The translations under genes were made by a program, and so were the position numbers. A DNA stretch of 64,000 nt, taken from assembly GCA_025455065.1 (NCBI GenBank), contig JALONG010000005.1:1-64000 (forward strand), given 5' to 3'. This DNA comes from Candidatus Kapaibacterium sp. GTDB taxonomy: Bacteria > Bacteroidota > Ignavibacteria > Kapaibacteriales > UBA4661. Under the pieces are notes generated by a model, which was given only the letters and a program-made list of their open reading frames with translations, searched no databases and was not told the origin of the DNA. Below, one piece after another: positions 27,391-35,795 of the stretch (the stretch's first letter is position 1; every line of letters starts with the position of its first letter).

Positions 27391-28365
27391 ATGCAACGCA
27401 ATACCATTTCTCGCTTTATCGAAGAACATTTTCTCCATTTTAATGCAGCAGCGCTTGTTGATGCAGCAAAGGGGTACGAAAAACACCTTGCCGAAGGCGG
27501 AAAAATGATGATTACACTCGCCGGAGCAATGAGTACGGCAGAACTCGGAAAGACGCTTGCCGAGATGATTCGCCAAGACAAAGTACAGATTATTTCTTGC
27601 ACGGGCGCGAATTTGGAAGAAGATATTATGAACCTCGTGGCGCACTCCCATTACAAGCGCGTTCCGCATTACCGCGATTTATCACCAAAAGACGAATGGG
27701 CGTTGCTCGAAGGCGGCTTTAACCGCGTTACCGACACCTGTATCCCCGAAGAAGAGGCATTTCGCCGTATCCAGAAGCACATTTTCAAACAATGGAAAGA
27801 CGCTCAAGACAAGGGGAAACGCTATTTCCCGCACGAATTTATGTATAAAATGCTGCTTTCCGGCGAAATGCAGCAATACTACGAAATTGACCCCAAAAAC
27901 TCGTGGATGATTGCTGCGGCGGAGAAAAATTTACCGATTATCGTGCCGGGCTGGGAAGATTCCACCATGGGCAATATTTTTGCTTCCTACTGCATCAAAG
28001 GCGAGTTGCAGCCAAGCGTGATGAAATCAGGGATTGAGTACATGATGTGGCTTTCCAAGTGGTATATTGACAATTCCAAAGGCAAGGGCGTTGGGTTCTT
28101 CCAAATTGGTGGCGGCATTGCAGGTGATTTCCCGATTTGCGTTGTGCCGATGCTCTACCAAGATATGGAAATGGAAGATATTCCCTTCTGGAGTTATTTC
28201 TGCCAAATTTCCGATTCGACCACAAGCTACGGCTCTTATTCCGGTGCTGTGCCAAACGAGAAAATTACGTGGGGGAAATTGGACATCACCACACCGAAAT
28301 TTATTGTCGAGTCCGATGCAACCATCGTTGCACCGCTTATTTTCGCGTGGTTGTTGAATATGTAA
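27391..28365 (+). CDS. Deoxyhypusine synthase-like (possible homospermidine synthase) protein
   Basis: A 324-residue member of the deoxyhypusine synthase superfamily. These NAD-dependent enzymes transfer an aminobutyl group from spermidine to a lysine of eIF5A in eukaryotes and archaea; bacteria lack eIF5A, and bacterial homologues are thought to act on small polyamines, for example as homospermidine synthases. The catalytic lysine is present as K296 in ITWGKLD, and the NAD-binding and spermidine-site regions (SCTGANLEEDIMNL, FQIGGGIAGDFPICV) are intact. The start at ATG 27391 gives MQRNTISRFIEEHF, which fits bacterial homologues. It is a single-gene unit with its own terminator. Functional link to speA is inference. 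Confidence 0.85.
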   Translation: MQRNTISRFIEEHFLHFNAAALVDAAKGYEKHLAEGGKMMITLAGAMSTAELGKTLAEMIRQDKVQIISCTGANLEEDIMNLVAHSHYKRVPHYRDLSPKDEWALLEGGFNRVTDTCIPEEEAFRRIQKHIFKQWKDAQDKGKRYFPHEFMYKMLLSGEMQQYYEIDPKNSWMIAAAEKNLPIIVPGWEDSTMGNIFASYCIKGELQPSVMKSGIEYMMWLSKWYIDNSKGKGVGFFQIGGGIAGDFPICVVPMLYQDMEMEDIPFWSYFCQISDSTTSYGSYSGAVPNEKITWGKLDITTPKFIVESDATIVAPLIFAWLLNM

Positions 28366-28378
28366 GTTGGAAGTTTTA

Positions 28379-28410
28379 GATGTAGCCTGCCCTACAAGGC
28401 AGGCTACATC
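28379..28410 (+). terminator. Hairpin downstream of deoxyhypusine synthase-like gene
   Basis: A perfect 13-bp stem (28379-28391 with 28398-28410) and six-base loop start 14 bases after the stop codon and are followed by TCATTTTCT. It is a plausible terminator, though the T-run is weak, and it abuts the larger inverted-repeat element. Confidence 0.65.
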
Positions 28411-28423
28411 TCATTTTCTCCAA

Positions 28424-28541
28424 TGTAGGACTTTCGCAAAACCATACTTTTGAGGCAAGGGGTTGAAACCCCTTGTTGCGTAAGTCATTGTTTAACAAGG
28501 GGCTTTAGCCCCTTGCGACTTGTGTTTGCGAAAGTCCTACA
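28424..28541. repeat. Nested inverted-repeat element with two internal hairpins
   Basis: Outer arms 28424-28440 and 28525-28541 are perfect 17-bp reverse complements. Inside are two near-identical 20-base hairpins, 28456-28475 and 28496-28515, each with 9-bp stems beginning CAAGGGG. The element fills the gap between convergent genes and ends 10 bases before the stop of the TPR gene. It looks like a mobile-type REP or MITE element. Confidence 0.8.
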
Positions 28542-28550
28542 ATGTATTCA

Positions 28551-31500
28551 TCACAACTTCATCAACTTCTCCAACCGCTCCCGCGCCGTTTTTGCGAAAT
28601 CATCTTCTCCGTGCTGTGCCATAACCAAACGATATATCTCCTTTGCCGATTCTACATCTTTTCCCGCTTCGTAACACAAGCCCAAATTGAGCAAGGCAAG
28701 TGTGTACCAATCTTCCAGCCCTGCAAACGTGTTTTTATTTTTCAAATATGCCGTGATTGCTTCGGCATATTTTTTTTCGCGTTGGTACATCTCGCCAATG
28801 CGGTATTGCGCTTCGGCAGCAAGTTCATCGGTGCGCGAAGAAGCAATCTGCTCCAACTGCGCACGGGCGCTGTCGTAAAGCGCGTTTTGGCGGAAAAACA
28901 TCGCAACGCGGTAACGACACCTGTCGCCGTAATCCGAACCTTTGTAACGCTCTGCCACTTCGCGGTATTGCCGTAGAGCGCCTGTGGTATCGCCCCGTGC
29001 TTCCCGCATCAACGCTCGCTCGAAGGATGCCCTGACAGCCGCATCATCACCCGCATACAGCCGTTCTACCCGCGCAAAAGCGCTGTCAGCTTCGGCAAAA
29101 CTTTGTGCTTGAGCCAGCATGAATGCTTGTGTTGTGGTTTGATTTAGTGCTTGCGCCTCGCGCTGTGCCTGCGCTAAACGGGCTTCGCGCTGTGCTGCGG
29201 TTTCGCGGGGATTGGTTTGTGGGGCGGTGCGCTGTGGTTGGGGCGGCGCGGGTGGGCGCTTTGCAAGGGCAATTTCTTTGCGGAGCAGCGCCGTTTCCAG
29301 CGCGGCACGAGGCGCTACGTTGCTTTGCGGATAGTCTTTTTCGACCCGTGCAAAGGCAGCAAACGCTTTTGTCGTATCATTCACAGAGGCATAACTGCGC
29401 CCGATTTGGTACATAGCTTCGGCATTACGAGGGTTTTGGCGGTTTTTCGTGATAAAATCTTCAAATTCCGCAGCCGCAGAGCTGAATTTTCCAGCATTGA
29501 AGAGCGTTTCCGCCTTTTTGAATTTCACTTCCTGCGAAAGCGTCGAGCCGGGGCTTGCGTTGATATATTTGTCCGTAACCGCCGATGCTGAATCTTCCTT
29601 GCCTTGCAACAAATAGCAATACTGCACGGCGTTCACAGCCTCCGGTGCAAGCGGATGAAGCGGAAACACGTCCGCAACGGCGCGGTATGCCTGAATTGCC
29701 GCGTCGTACTGCTCCAAATTAAAATAGCTGTCGCCCAGCGCATAATAGCTCCGCGCAGCCGCCGAACCTTGCGGATAGGCATCCAGCAAAGCACGAAATT
29801 CCTTCGCAGCATCGGCAAAACGGCGCTGTTGGAAAGAAATCCACGCCGCACCGTAGAGCGCATCGTCGGCAAGCGGCGAAGCAGAATACGACTTAGCGAA
29901 ATCCCGCATTGCTTCCAGTGCTTGGTCGTATTCCTGCAAGCGGTAGAGCGATTGCCCAAGTTGAAACGCTGCGTATTCGCCCTGCTCGGATTTCGGCTGC
30001 AAACGGGCTGCTTGGCGGTACGATTCCGCAGCCGCACGGTAGTTTTTGGTGATGTACAGCCCGTCGCCTTTTCGAGCCAGCACATCAAGCGCAAAGCCGC
30101 TTTGCGGAAATTCTCGCAAAAGCCGCGTAAAAGTGGCAGAAGATTCATTAAACTGCCTGAGGCGAAATTGCGCCCAACCCAAGCCGTAGAGCGCTTCTTC
30201 GGCACGTCCGCTTGTCCCGTATTCGCTCAAAAACACCTGATACCCGCGCACGGCATTTTGCAACAATTCCGCTTGATATTCTGCTTCGACCGTCCAGAAT
30301 GCCGCTTCGGTACGCTGGTTCAGCACGGTTTCATTATTGGGCGCATCGGGCAAATACGGATTGTCGTTCAAAAACCGCGTAAATTGCGTCATTGCATCGC
30401 GGTATTCCTTTGCACCAACGAGCGCTATTCCCCGCTTCAAAACTGCTTCGGCAAGATATTCATCGCGGTTGGAAAGTTCGTGTAACGGCACTTGCGCCAA
30501 AAGCTGCTCCGCACGTTCAAAGGAGCGTACCGCCAAGGAATACGCCTTTGCTTCGAGTGCAGTCTCACCCAACAGCAGGTTCACCCACATTTGTGTTGCA
30601 GCGTCGGGCGCTTCACGGGCGGCGCGTTCCAGCGTTTTTCGAGCATCGTCGTATTTGCCTTCCTGATAATACATTTCGCCCAATTCCAAGAGCGCTTCAG
30701 CAGGAAAAAGAAAATCCGATTGCACTGCCAGAGCGCTTAATTCCTTGCGTGCCGTCTCGCGGTCGCCTTTGCGCTTGAGACAAATTGTGCGGTACAGCCG
30801 CGCCACACCTGCCAAGCGCGAGTATTCGGGATTGGTCAAATCATCCGCTTCAATCACAATATCATACTCCTTCAGCGCAGCATCTATGCCGCTTTCGGAA
30901 GAATCCGCCAAGTTCAGCAACGCATACCCTTTGCCCAAACGCCCACGCATGGTGAGTGCGGAACGCGGAAATTCTTTCAACAGCGCTGTAAAACTCTGTA
31001 ATGCCGCATCAAACCTTCTCGCGGCGGCATTCGCTTCACCGCGAATGTACAAAATCTGCTCACGGGCATTGTCGGCGTAACTTTGTGCTTCGTAGCTTTG
31101 GTTGCTTGGGGCTTGGTTGATTGGGGCTTGGTTGCTTGGTTGTTGGGTGTTTTTTGTGTTGTTGAAAACGATGGCGGCGGTTTCTAATTCTCCCAATGCA
31201 CGAGCGGCACGGCGGTATTGCAGGTGATTCTGCGCAGCCCGTAAATGTGCAGCCAAACGGACATTGCCACGCGGATATTCAGCAATGATGCGGTCATAAC
31301 GGGCGAGTGCCGTGTCGTATTGTTTCCGAAGTTCGGCGTATCGCGCCAATAAAAAAAGTGCGTCATCGGCGTATAAACCTCGTGGATAGAGGCTTACCGT
31401 GCGCTCAAATGCCGCTTGTGCGCTGTCAGAAAAATTCGGATTCGTAAAACTTTCCTGCAAAAAACATACGCCCTGCCAATACAGACCGTCCGCCATGAGC

Positions 31501-31997
31501 GGCTTGTATGCTGAGTCGCCCCGTGAAACAAGATTTTCTGAGGCTGATGCGCTGCTTTTTACAAAATATTCCCGTGCTTCCGCGTAGTTTTCCCGCTCCA
31601 AATGGCGCTTTGCGGCAAGTTCATACGCAAAAGGAAGAAGCGGGGAGTTCGGGCGGGTAAGAGCGAAACTGTCGAGTGTTCGCCACGCATGAACGTATTC
31701 ATCGGGGTTTTCGGCACCGGCGCGAAATTGGGCATCCGCCAAAAGCAGCGTGGCACGGTCGTTTACAGGGGATTCCGGGAATTGTTTGCGCAGTGATATA
31801 ATACGCTTTTCCACTTCCTGTTGAATATCCCTGCGAAACCACATCTCAGCATCCATCTGCCCCAGAGAGCCGTAAGGAAGCGGCATTTGAGAGATTTGGG
31901 CTTGAAGCACAACGATACAATTTGCCCACAAAAGAAATGCGAGAATGAAGCGGAAACGTGAATTGGTCGGAACTGTCACGAAGAAATGATGCGTCAT
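28551..31997 (-). CDS. Large TPR-repeat periplasmic protein
   Basis: A 1148-residue exported protein made almost entirely of tetratricopeptide repeats. A signal peptide is visible (hydrophobic FILAFLLWANCIVVLQA), so it acts in the periplasm or at the outer membrane. Repeats recur about every 35-40 residues with W/Y-G-A-Y and P patterns such as AEEALYGLGWAQFRLRQFNESSATFTRLLREFPQS and similar; YbgF/CpoB- and BamD-like repeats are the closest type. A stretch near residues 910-945 is Pro/Gln/Arg-rich (PPAPPQPQRTAPQT). A GTG at 32066 overlaps the stop of the upstream gene, but the ATG at 31997 is chosen because it gives a clean signal peptide. It likely scaffolds envelope complexes; the partner is unknown. 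Confidence 0.8.
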   Translation of the reverse strand: MTHHFFVTVPTNSRFRFILAFLLWANCIVVLQAQISQMPLPYGSLGQMDAEMWFRRDIQQEVEKRIISLRKQFPESPVNDRATLLLADAQFRAGAENPDEYVHAWRTLDSFALTRPNSPLLPFAYELAAKRHLERENYAEAREYFVKSSASASENLVSRGDSAYKPLMADGLYWQGVCFLQESFTNPNFSDSAQAAFERTVSLYPRGLYADDALFLLARYAELRKQYDTALARYDRIIAEYPRGNVRLAAHLRAAQNHLQYRRAARALGELETAAIVFNNTKNTQQPSNQAPINQAPSNQSYEAQSYADNAREQILYIRGEANAAARRFDAALQSFTALLKEFPRSALTMRGRLGKGYALLNLADSSESGIDAALKEYDIVIEADDLTNPEYSRLAGVARLYRTICLKRKGDRETARKELSALAVQSDFLFPAEALLELGEMYYQEGKYDDARKTLERAAREAPDAATQMWVNLLLGETALEAKAYSLAVRSFERAEQLLAQVPLHELSNRDEYLAEAVLKRGIALVGAKEYRDAMTQFTRFLNDNPYLPDAPNNETVLNQRTEAAFWTVEAEYQAELLQNAVRGYQVFLSEYGTSGRAEEALYGLGWAQFRLRQFNESSATFTRLLREFPQSGFALDVLARKGDGLYITKNYRAAAESYRQAARLQPKSEQGEYAAFQLGQSLYRLQEYDQALEAMRDFAKSYSASPLADDALYGAAWISFQQRRFADAAKEFRALLDAYPQGSAAARSYYALGDSYFNLEQYDAAIQAYRAVADVFPLHPLAPEAVNAVQYCYLLQGKEDSASAVTDKYINASPGSTLSQEVKFKKAETLFNAGKFSSAAAEFEDFITKNRQNPRNAEAMYQIGRSYASVNDTTKAFAAFARVEKDYPQSNVAPRAALETALLRKEIALAKRPPAPPQPQRTAPQTNPRETAAQREARLAQAQREAQALNQTTTQAFMLAQAQSFAEADSAFARVERLYAGDDAAVRASFERALMREARGDTTGALRQYREVAERYKGSDYGDRCRYRVAMFFRQNALYDSARAQLEQIASSRTDELAAEAQYRIGEMYQREKKYAEAITAYLKNKNTFAGLEDWYTLALLNLGLCYEAGKDVESAKEIYRLVMAQHGEDDFAKTARERLEKLMKL

Positions 31998-32062
31998 GGT
32001 GTTTGCTGCCACGCGGGAATCATACAGCCTTTTTGCAAAAAGTCGGCATTGCATGAGGGGCT

Positions 32063-33358
32063 TCACATCGCCTCCAACGCTGATTCTACGCGCTCCAGAA
32101 GGCTTTTTACCGTTGCCGTGAGTGCCTCGCGTTCATTCGCGGTTATATGAATACTCTGCTCTGCAAGGCGCTCTAAATCTTGTGTGCGGCGTTGTTCCAC
32201 TTCTAAAATCTCTGCTTGTTCGCGGTTTTTTGCTTGCAGCAATGCGATTTCTTCCGCAAGTGCGGTGCGTTGCTGCTCGGTATCTTCGGCGTGTGCGTCC
32301 AGCATTTGCTGGTGTTGTAGGCGTGTTTCGTGCAGTTGCGTTTTGAGATTTTCGATTGCTGTTTCGTAACGATTTTTTGCAGAAGCAAGTTCAGAACTGA
32401 GATTGGATGAGGCTTCTTGACGGGCTTGCTCCAAATCGTGCGCAAGTTTTTGTTCAAATTCTTGCGTCAGTTGCTCGGTCAGATTCTGCGTCAGTTGTTC
32501 TGTCAAAACCTTTTCGGCATCTTGCAATTCGGTGATACGCTGTGTCTGCTCTTCGGCGATTTGCTGCCATGTTTGCGACTCCTGCTCCGCTTTTTCGAGT
32601 GCGGTACGAAGTTGAGTACGCTCTTCGGTTAAAACGCTGATGCGCTCATTGCTTTCACTGGCAAAGCGCTTAGATTCTTCGAGTTGCATCGTCATTTCTC
32701 CGCTATGCAGCCTTGCTTCTTCGACTTTGCGCTCCATTACTTGTTGGTCTTCTTCGACTTGCTTTTCTAAGGCTTGCAAACGCCAGCGTAACTGCTCATT
32801 TTCTTCAAAGAGCGTGTTTCTTTCGGTGCGCAAATCATCCAATTCCGCTTTTGCTTCATCTACTTCGGTAGCCACATTCAGCGCCTGTTGGCGGCTTTGC
32901 GCTAAATCATGTTTGAGCGCCTCGGATGCACTGAGAAACTGCTCTTGCTCCGCTTTCGCCTCGTCTTGCAGTTTGGCAAGTTGTTCACGAAGCGCTGTAT
33001 TTTCCTCTGTTCGTGCCGAAAGTACGGCTTCTTGTTCGCTGTAAAGACTGCGAAGTTCCTGAATCGTTTCTTCGTGTTGGCGGGTGAGGATACGATGTTC
33101 GGACTGCTCACCTTGCAGCGCCTCATGGTCATGTTGCCATTGTTTCAGTTCCGTTTGTAAATGTTCGGTGTATGCTTGAAGTTTCGCATGGCGCTCATGC
33201 TCTTGCTGCATTTGCTCATTCAGCGTATGGTATTTTTGCGCAAACGCCTTGTTTTCGGTCTGTGTGGCAGTATTCGCCTGCGCAACCTCTCGAATCACGT
33301 TCCAGAGGTTCATCACAATCGCTTGTATTTCTGCGCTGGGTTTGATTTCTGAAGCCAT
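32063..33358 (-). CDS. Long coiled-coil protein
   Basis: A 431-residue protein that is almost entirely predicted coiled coil, rich in Glu, Gln, Ala and Leu with heptad-like spacing throughout (for example EENEQLRWRLQALEKQVEEDQQ). There is no signal peptide or membrane segment, so it is cytoplasmic. The family is not recognised; similarity to SMC-, myosin- or FlhA-type coiled coils would be compositional only. Its stop overlaps the potential GTG start of the downstream TPR gene, so the two are probably one operon, which hints at a structural role linked to the envelope protein, but this is inference. The start is ATG with MASEIKPSAEIQ. Confidence 0.7.
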   Translation of the reverse strand: MASEIKPSAEIQAIVMNLWNVIREVAQANTATQTENKAFAQKYHTLNEQMQQEHERHAKLQAYTEHLQTELKQWQHDHEALQGEQSEHRILTRQHEETIQELRSLYSEQEAVLSARTEENTALREQLAKLQDEAKAEQEQFLSASEALKHDLAQSRQQALNVATEVDEAKAELDDLRTERNTLFEENEQLRWRLQALEKQVEEDQQVMERKVEEARLHSGEMTMQLEESKRFASESNERISVLTEERTQLRTALEKAEQESQTWQQIAEEQTQRITELQDAEKVLTEQLTQNLTEQLTQEFEQKLAHDLEQARQEASSNLSSELASAKNRYETAIENLKTQLHETRLQHQQMLDAHAEDTEQQRTALAEEIALLQAKNREQAEILEVEQRRTQDLERLAEQSIHITANEREALTATVKSLLERVESALEAM

Positions 33359-33527
33359 ATAACGAACAAAGAAAAATGGACGGAATGATAAGGATAATCT
33401 GTGTTGTCAAACGTCACAATTTAACAGTTTCCCAGCATTTGTGGTGAAAAATTTATGGCGAAAAATTGGTGGTAAAAAACGTTTGCAACAAGCCGATATG
33501 CGGTGAACCTGACCATGACACTTGTTT

Positions 33528-35462
33528 TTAACAATACTGCTTATGCCACAAGGCAAGATTCAGCAAGGCGTAGAGCGACTTTCCGTCATTTCGTGCGCCG
33601 CTTTGGTGCTGTTGCATCATGCGTTGAAGCATTACTTTGTCGAAAATACCGTCTTTAACGAGCCTTGATTCCAAGACCTCATGCTCCCAATAATTTTTTA
33701 ATGGTTTGCGAAACCACTCGTTTACAGGCGCGGCAAAGCCTTGTTTGGGGCGATAAATGATGTCTCTTGGCAAAATATCGGCGACAGCCCGCTTCAAAAG
33801 ATGCTTCGTTTCGCCGCCTTCGTGCATCAAACGTTGTACTTTCAGGCTTTCGGGCAGCGTCATAGTGTATTCCACCAAACGGTGGTCGAGAAACGGTACA
33901 CGCGCTTCCAAACTATGCGCCATTGAAACCTTATCAACCCGCATCAGCAGGAGTTCCGGCAGCCGATGGCGAAACTCAAACCACGCCATTTGTGTGAGGA
34001 AATCGGCATCGGGCTTTTTCGCAAGAATCTCAGCATTGATGCGCTCTGCAAGGTTGTCCGATGTTTGGGCATAGTTCTGAAATTTTTGTGCAAACAAACG
34101 TTCTTGAAGCGTTGCCGCCATATCTACGCCTCCGCCCCGGTAGAGCGTCGTTCCCAAAGCGCCACGCCGGAGATAATCAAGCGCTAAAAACTGACCGCGA
34201 TGAGAAAATACGGGCTTTGCAAGCGAGTACGCAGCGCGGCGCATTGATTCGGGCATTGCACCAAACCATTTCCACCAAGACCGATAAAACCTCAGCTCGC
34301 GGTGCATCCACGCATAACCCGCAAACTGCTCATCGCTGCCCTCGCCCACTTGCACAACGATTGTCCCGCTTTCGCGCGTCAATTTGCTCACAAAATTCAG
34401 GGGAATACACACGGGGTCGCCGTTTGGCTCGTCTTCATGCCACGCAAGGCGCTCCATGACTTCAAGCGCGTCATTGTGGTCAATCAAAATTTCGTGATGA
34501 TTGGTTCGGTACAAGTCCGCAACACGCCGTGCATACTGCATTTCGTTGTATTTCTCCAATTCTTTGAATCCCACTGAAAAGGTGTCCACAGGGCGATTCA
34601 TAAGTTCAGCCATGAGTGCAACATTGGTGCTGGAATCAATACCACCACTTAAAAACACACCAAACGGCACATCACTCATCATACGGTCTTTCACAGCCTG
34701 CCTCAAAAGCCGCATGATTTCTTGCTGCACATCTTCGGAGCTTGGGTTTTGGTTACTTGGAGCTTGGGGACTTGCGTTTAGGGGATTCCAGTATTCTTCG
34801 GTGTGGAGCGTACCATCTTTAGCGAGGCGGAGAAAGTTTCCGGGTGCAAGTTTGTGAATATTCTGAAAAAGTGTTGTTTCGCCTGTCATCGAATATGCGA
34901 GGTAATTCGGCAATTCCTCCATATTGAGCGAAGCGCTTATTTGCTCATGTTGCAGAATTGCTTTGATTTCTGAGGCAAATAAAAAACGTCCCCCTTGCTG
35001 CGTAAAATAAAGCGGTTTGATACCAATGCGGTCACGGGCGCAGAACAGTTCTTGTTTGTGGTCATCCCAAATTGCCAAACCCCACATACCAATCATTTTC
35101 GGGAGTAATTGTTCGCCCCATTCGGCAAAACCATACAAAATCGTCTCGGTATCGCTTTCGGAGCGGTATCGGTAGCCTTTTGCTTCCAGTTCTGAGCGCA
35201 ATGCGCGGTGGTTATAGATTTCGCCGTTGAAGACAATCGTAAAACGCCCGTCGGGAGTGGTCATGGGCTGATGCCCGTTAGCAGAAAGGTCAATGATAGC
35301 GAGGCGGCGAAAGGCAAATCCTGCGCGGCGATTGGGCGAAATCCACTGCCCTTCGTCATCGGGTCCCCTGTGCGCAATGACATCGCTCATTCGCCTCAGC
35401 AGGGCTTGGGAAAGCGTTGGTTCGGTGGCTGCGTATTCGATAATTCCTGCGATTCCGCACAT
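33528..35462 (-). CDS. asnB: Asparagine synthase (glutamine-hydrolysing)
   Basis: Makes asparagine from aspartate, ATP and glutamine. The 644-residue protein has an N-terminal class II glutaminase domain whose catalytic Cys2 begins MCGIAGIIEY after Met removal, and a C-terminal synthetase domain with the PP-loop SGGIDSS and the EARVPFLDHRLVEY region. Length matches the longer AsnB/AsnO subclass (about 630 residues) rather than E. coli AsnB. The ATG giving Met-Cys is required for activity, so the 12 additional upstream codons of the open frame are rejected. Some relatives amidate cell-wall or exopolysaccharide substrates rather than free aspartate; the neighbouring acyltransferase makes that possible but unproven. 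Confidence 0.93.
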   Translation of the reverse strand: MCGIAGIIEYAATEPTLSQALLRRMSDVIAHRGPDDEGQWISPNRRAGFAFRRLAIIDLSANGHQPMTTPDGRFTIVFNGEIYNHRALRSELEAKGYRYRSESDTETILYGFAEWGEQLLPKMIGMWGLAIWDDHKQELFCARDRIGIKPLYFTQQGGRFLFASEIKAILQHEQISASLNMEELPNYLAYSMTGETTLFQNIHKLAPGNFLRLAKDGTLHTEEYWNPLNASPQAPSNQNPSSEDVQQEIMRLLRQAVKDRMMSDVPFGVFLSGGIDSSTNVALMAELMNRPVDTFSVGFKELEKYNEMQYARRVADLYRTNHHEILIDHNDALEVMERLAWHEDEPNGDPVCIPLNFVSKLTRESGTIVVQVGEGSDEQFAGYAWMHRELRFYRSWWKWFGAMPESMRRAAYSLAKPVFSHRGQFLALDYLRRGALGTTLYRGGGVDMAATLQERLFAQKFQNYAQTSDNLAERINAEILAKKPDADFLTQMAWFEFRHRLPELLLMRVDKVSMAHSLEARVPFLDHRLVEYTMTLPESLKVQRLMHEGGETKHLLKRAVADILPRDIIYRPKQGFAAPVNEWFRKPLKNYWEHEVLESRLVKDGIFDKVMLQRMMQQHQSGARNDGKSLYALLNLALWHKQYC

Positions 35463-35530
35463 ACAGCGTGAAATTGGTGGAAGGAAGTTTTGATGCAAAT
35501 TGTTGATGCAGAGTTTTGATGCAAATTAAC

Positions 35531-35706
35531 TATAAAGTAACTGTTTAGGTCACAAATTTTTGACGCAGATTTTCATGATTCAACAGATTTTTATGATTGT
35601 ACAAGTACAAACGACAACCCGAAAACTATCCCGAAAGCTGCTCAAAATCAGCGTAATCAGTTTAATCATGATAATCTGCGTCGAAGAGCTAAATAGTTAC
35701 ACTATA
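35531..35706. repeat. Imperfect inverted-repeat element (GACGCAGATT family)
   Basis: The core arms 35562-35589 and 35655-35682 match as reverse complements at 25 of 28 positions. Outside them, TATAAAGTAACTGTTTA (from 35531) and the sequence ending at 35706 again pair approximately, so the whole unit is about 175 bases with sub-terminal spacer. The arm wording (GACGCAGATT...TCATGATT) resembles dispersed repeats common in Bacteroidota genomes; I cannot test copy number here. Confidence 0.65.
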
Positions 35707-35715
35707 AAACCGAAA

Positions 35716-35751
35716 GGCGCAAAAGCCGTTTCGTGAACGAACTTTTGCGCC
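35716..35751 (-). terminator. Hairpin downstream of acyltransferase gene
   Basis: Arms 35716-35725 and 35742-35751 pair over 10 bases, with a further short internal stem. Read on the minus strand it is followed by TTTCGGTTTTATAG and lies 45 bases past the acyltransferase stop. Confidence 0.55.
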
Positions 35752-35795
35752 GTTGAGATTTGATTCCACGTGATGTTTTTGTTATTTCTCAAACC

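Larger units (their letters stand above)
35463..35795. other. Intergenic region with inverted-repeat element
   Basis: This 333-base gap contains no credible gene. It holds three GATGCAAATT-like short direct repeats near 35493-35525, the large imperfect inverted repeat described separately and a terminator-like hairpin at 35716-35751. Confidence 0.6.

Noticed and set aside
28424-28541. CRISPR-like array, because of two similar hairpins
   Set aside because: Only two copies, each self-complementary, with no regular repeat-spacer pattern or cas genes.
29604-30485. 293-codon open frame on the plus strand
   Set aside because: Antisense to the TPR gene, with arginine-rich shadow-type composition.
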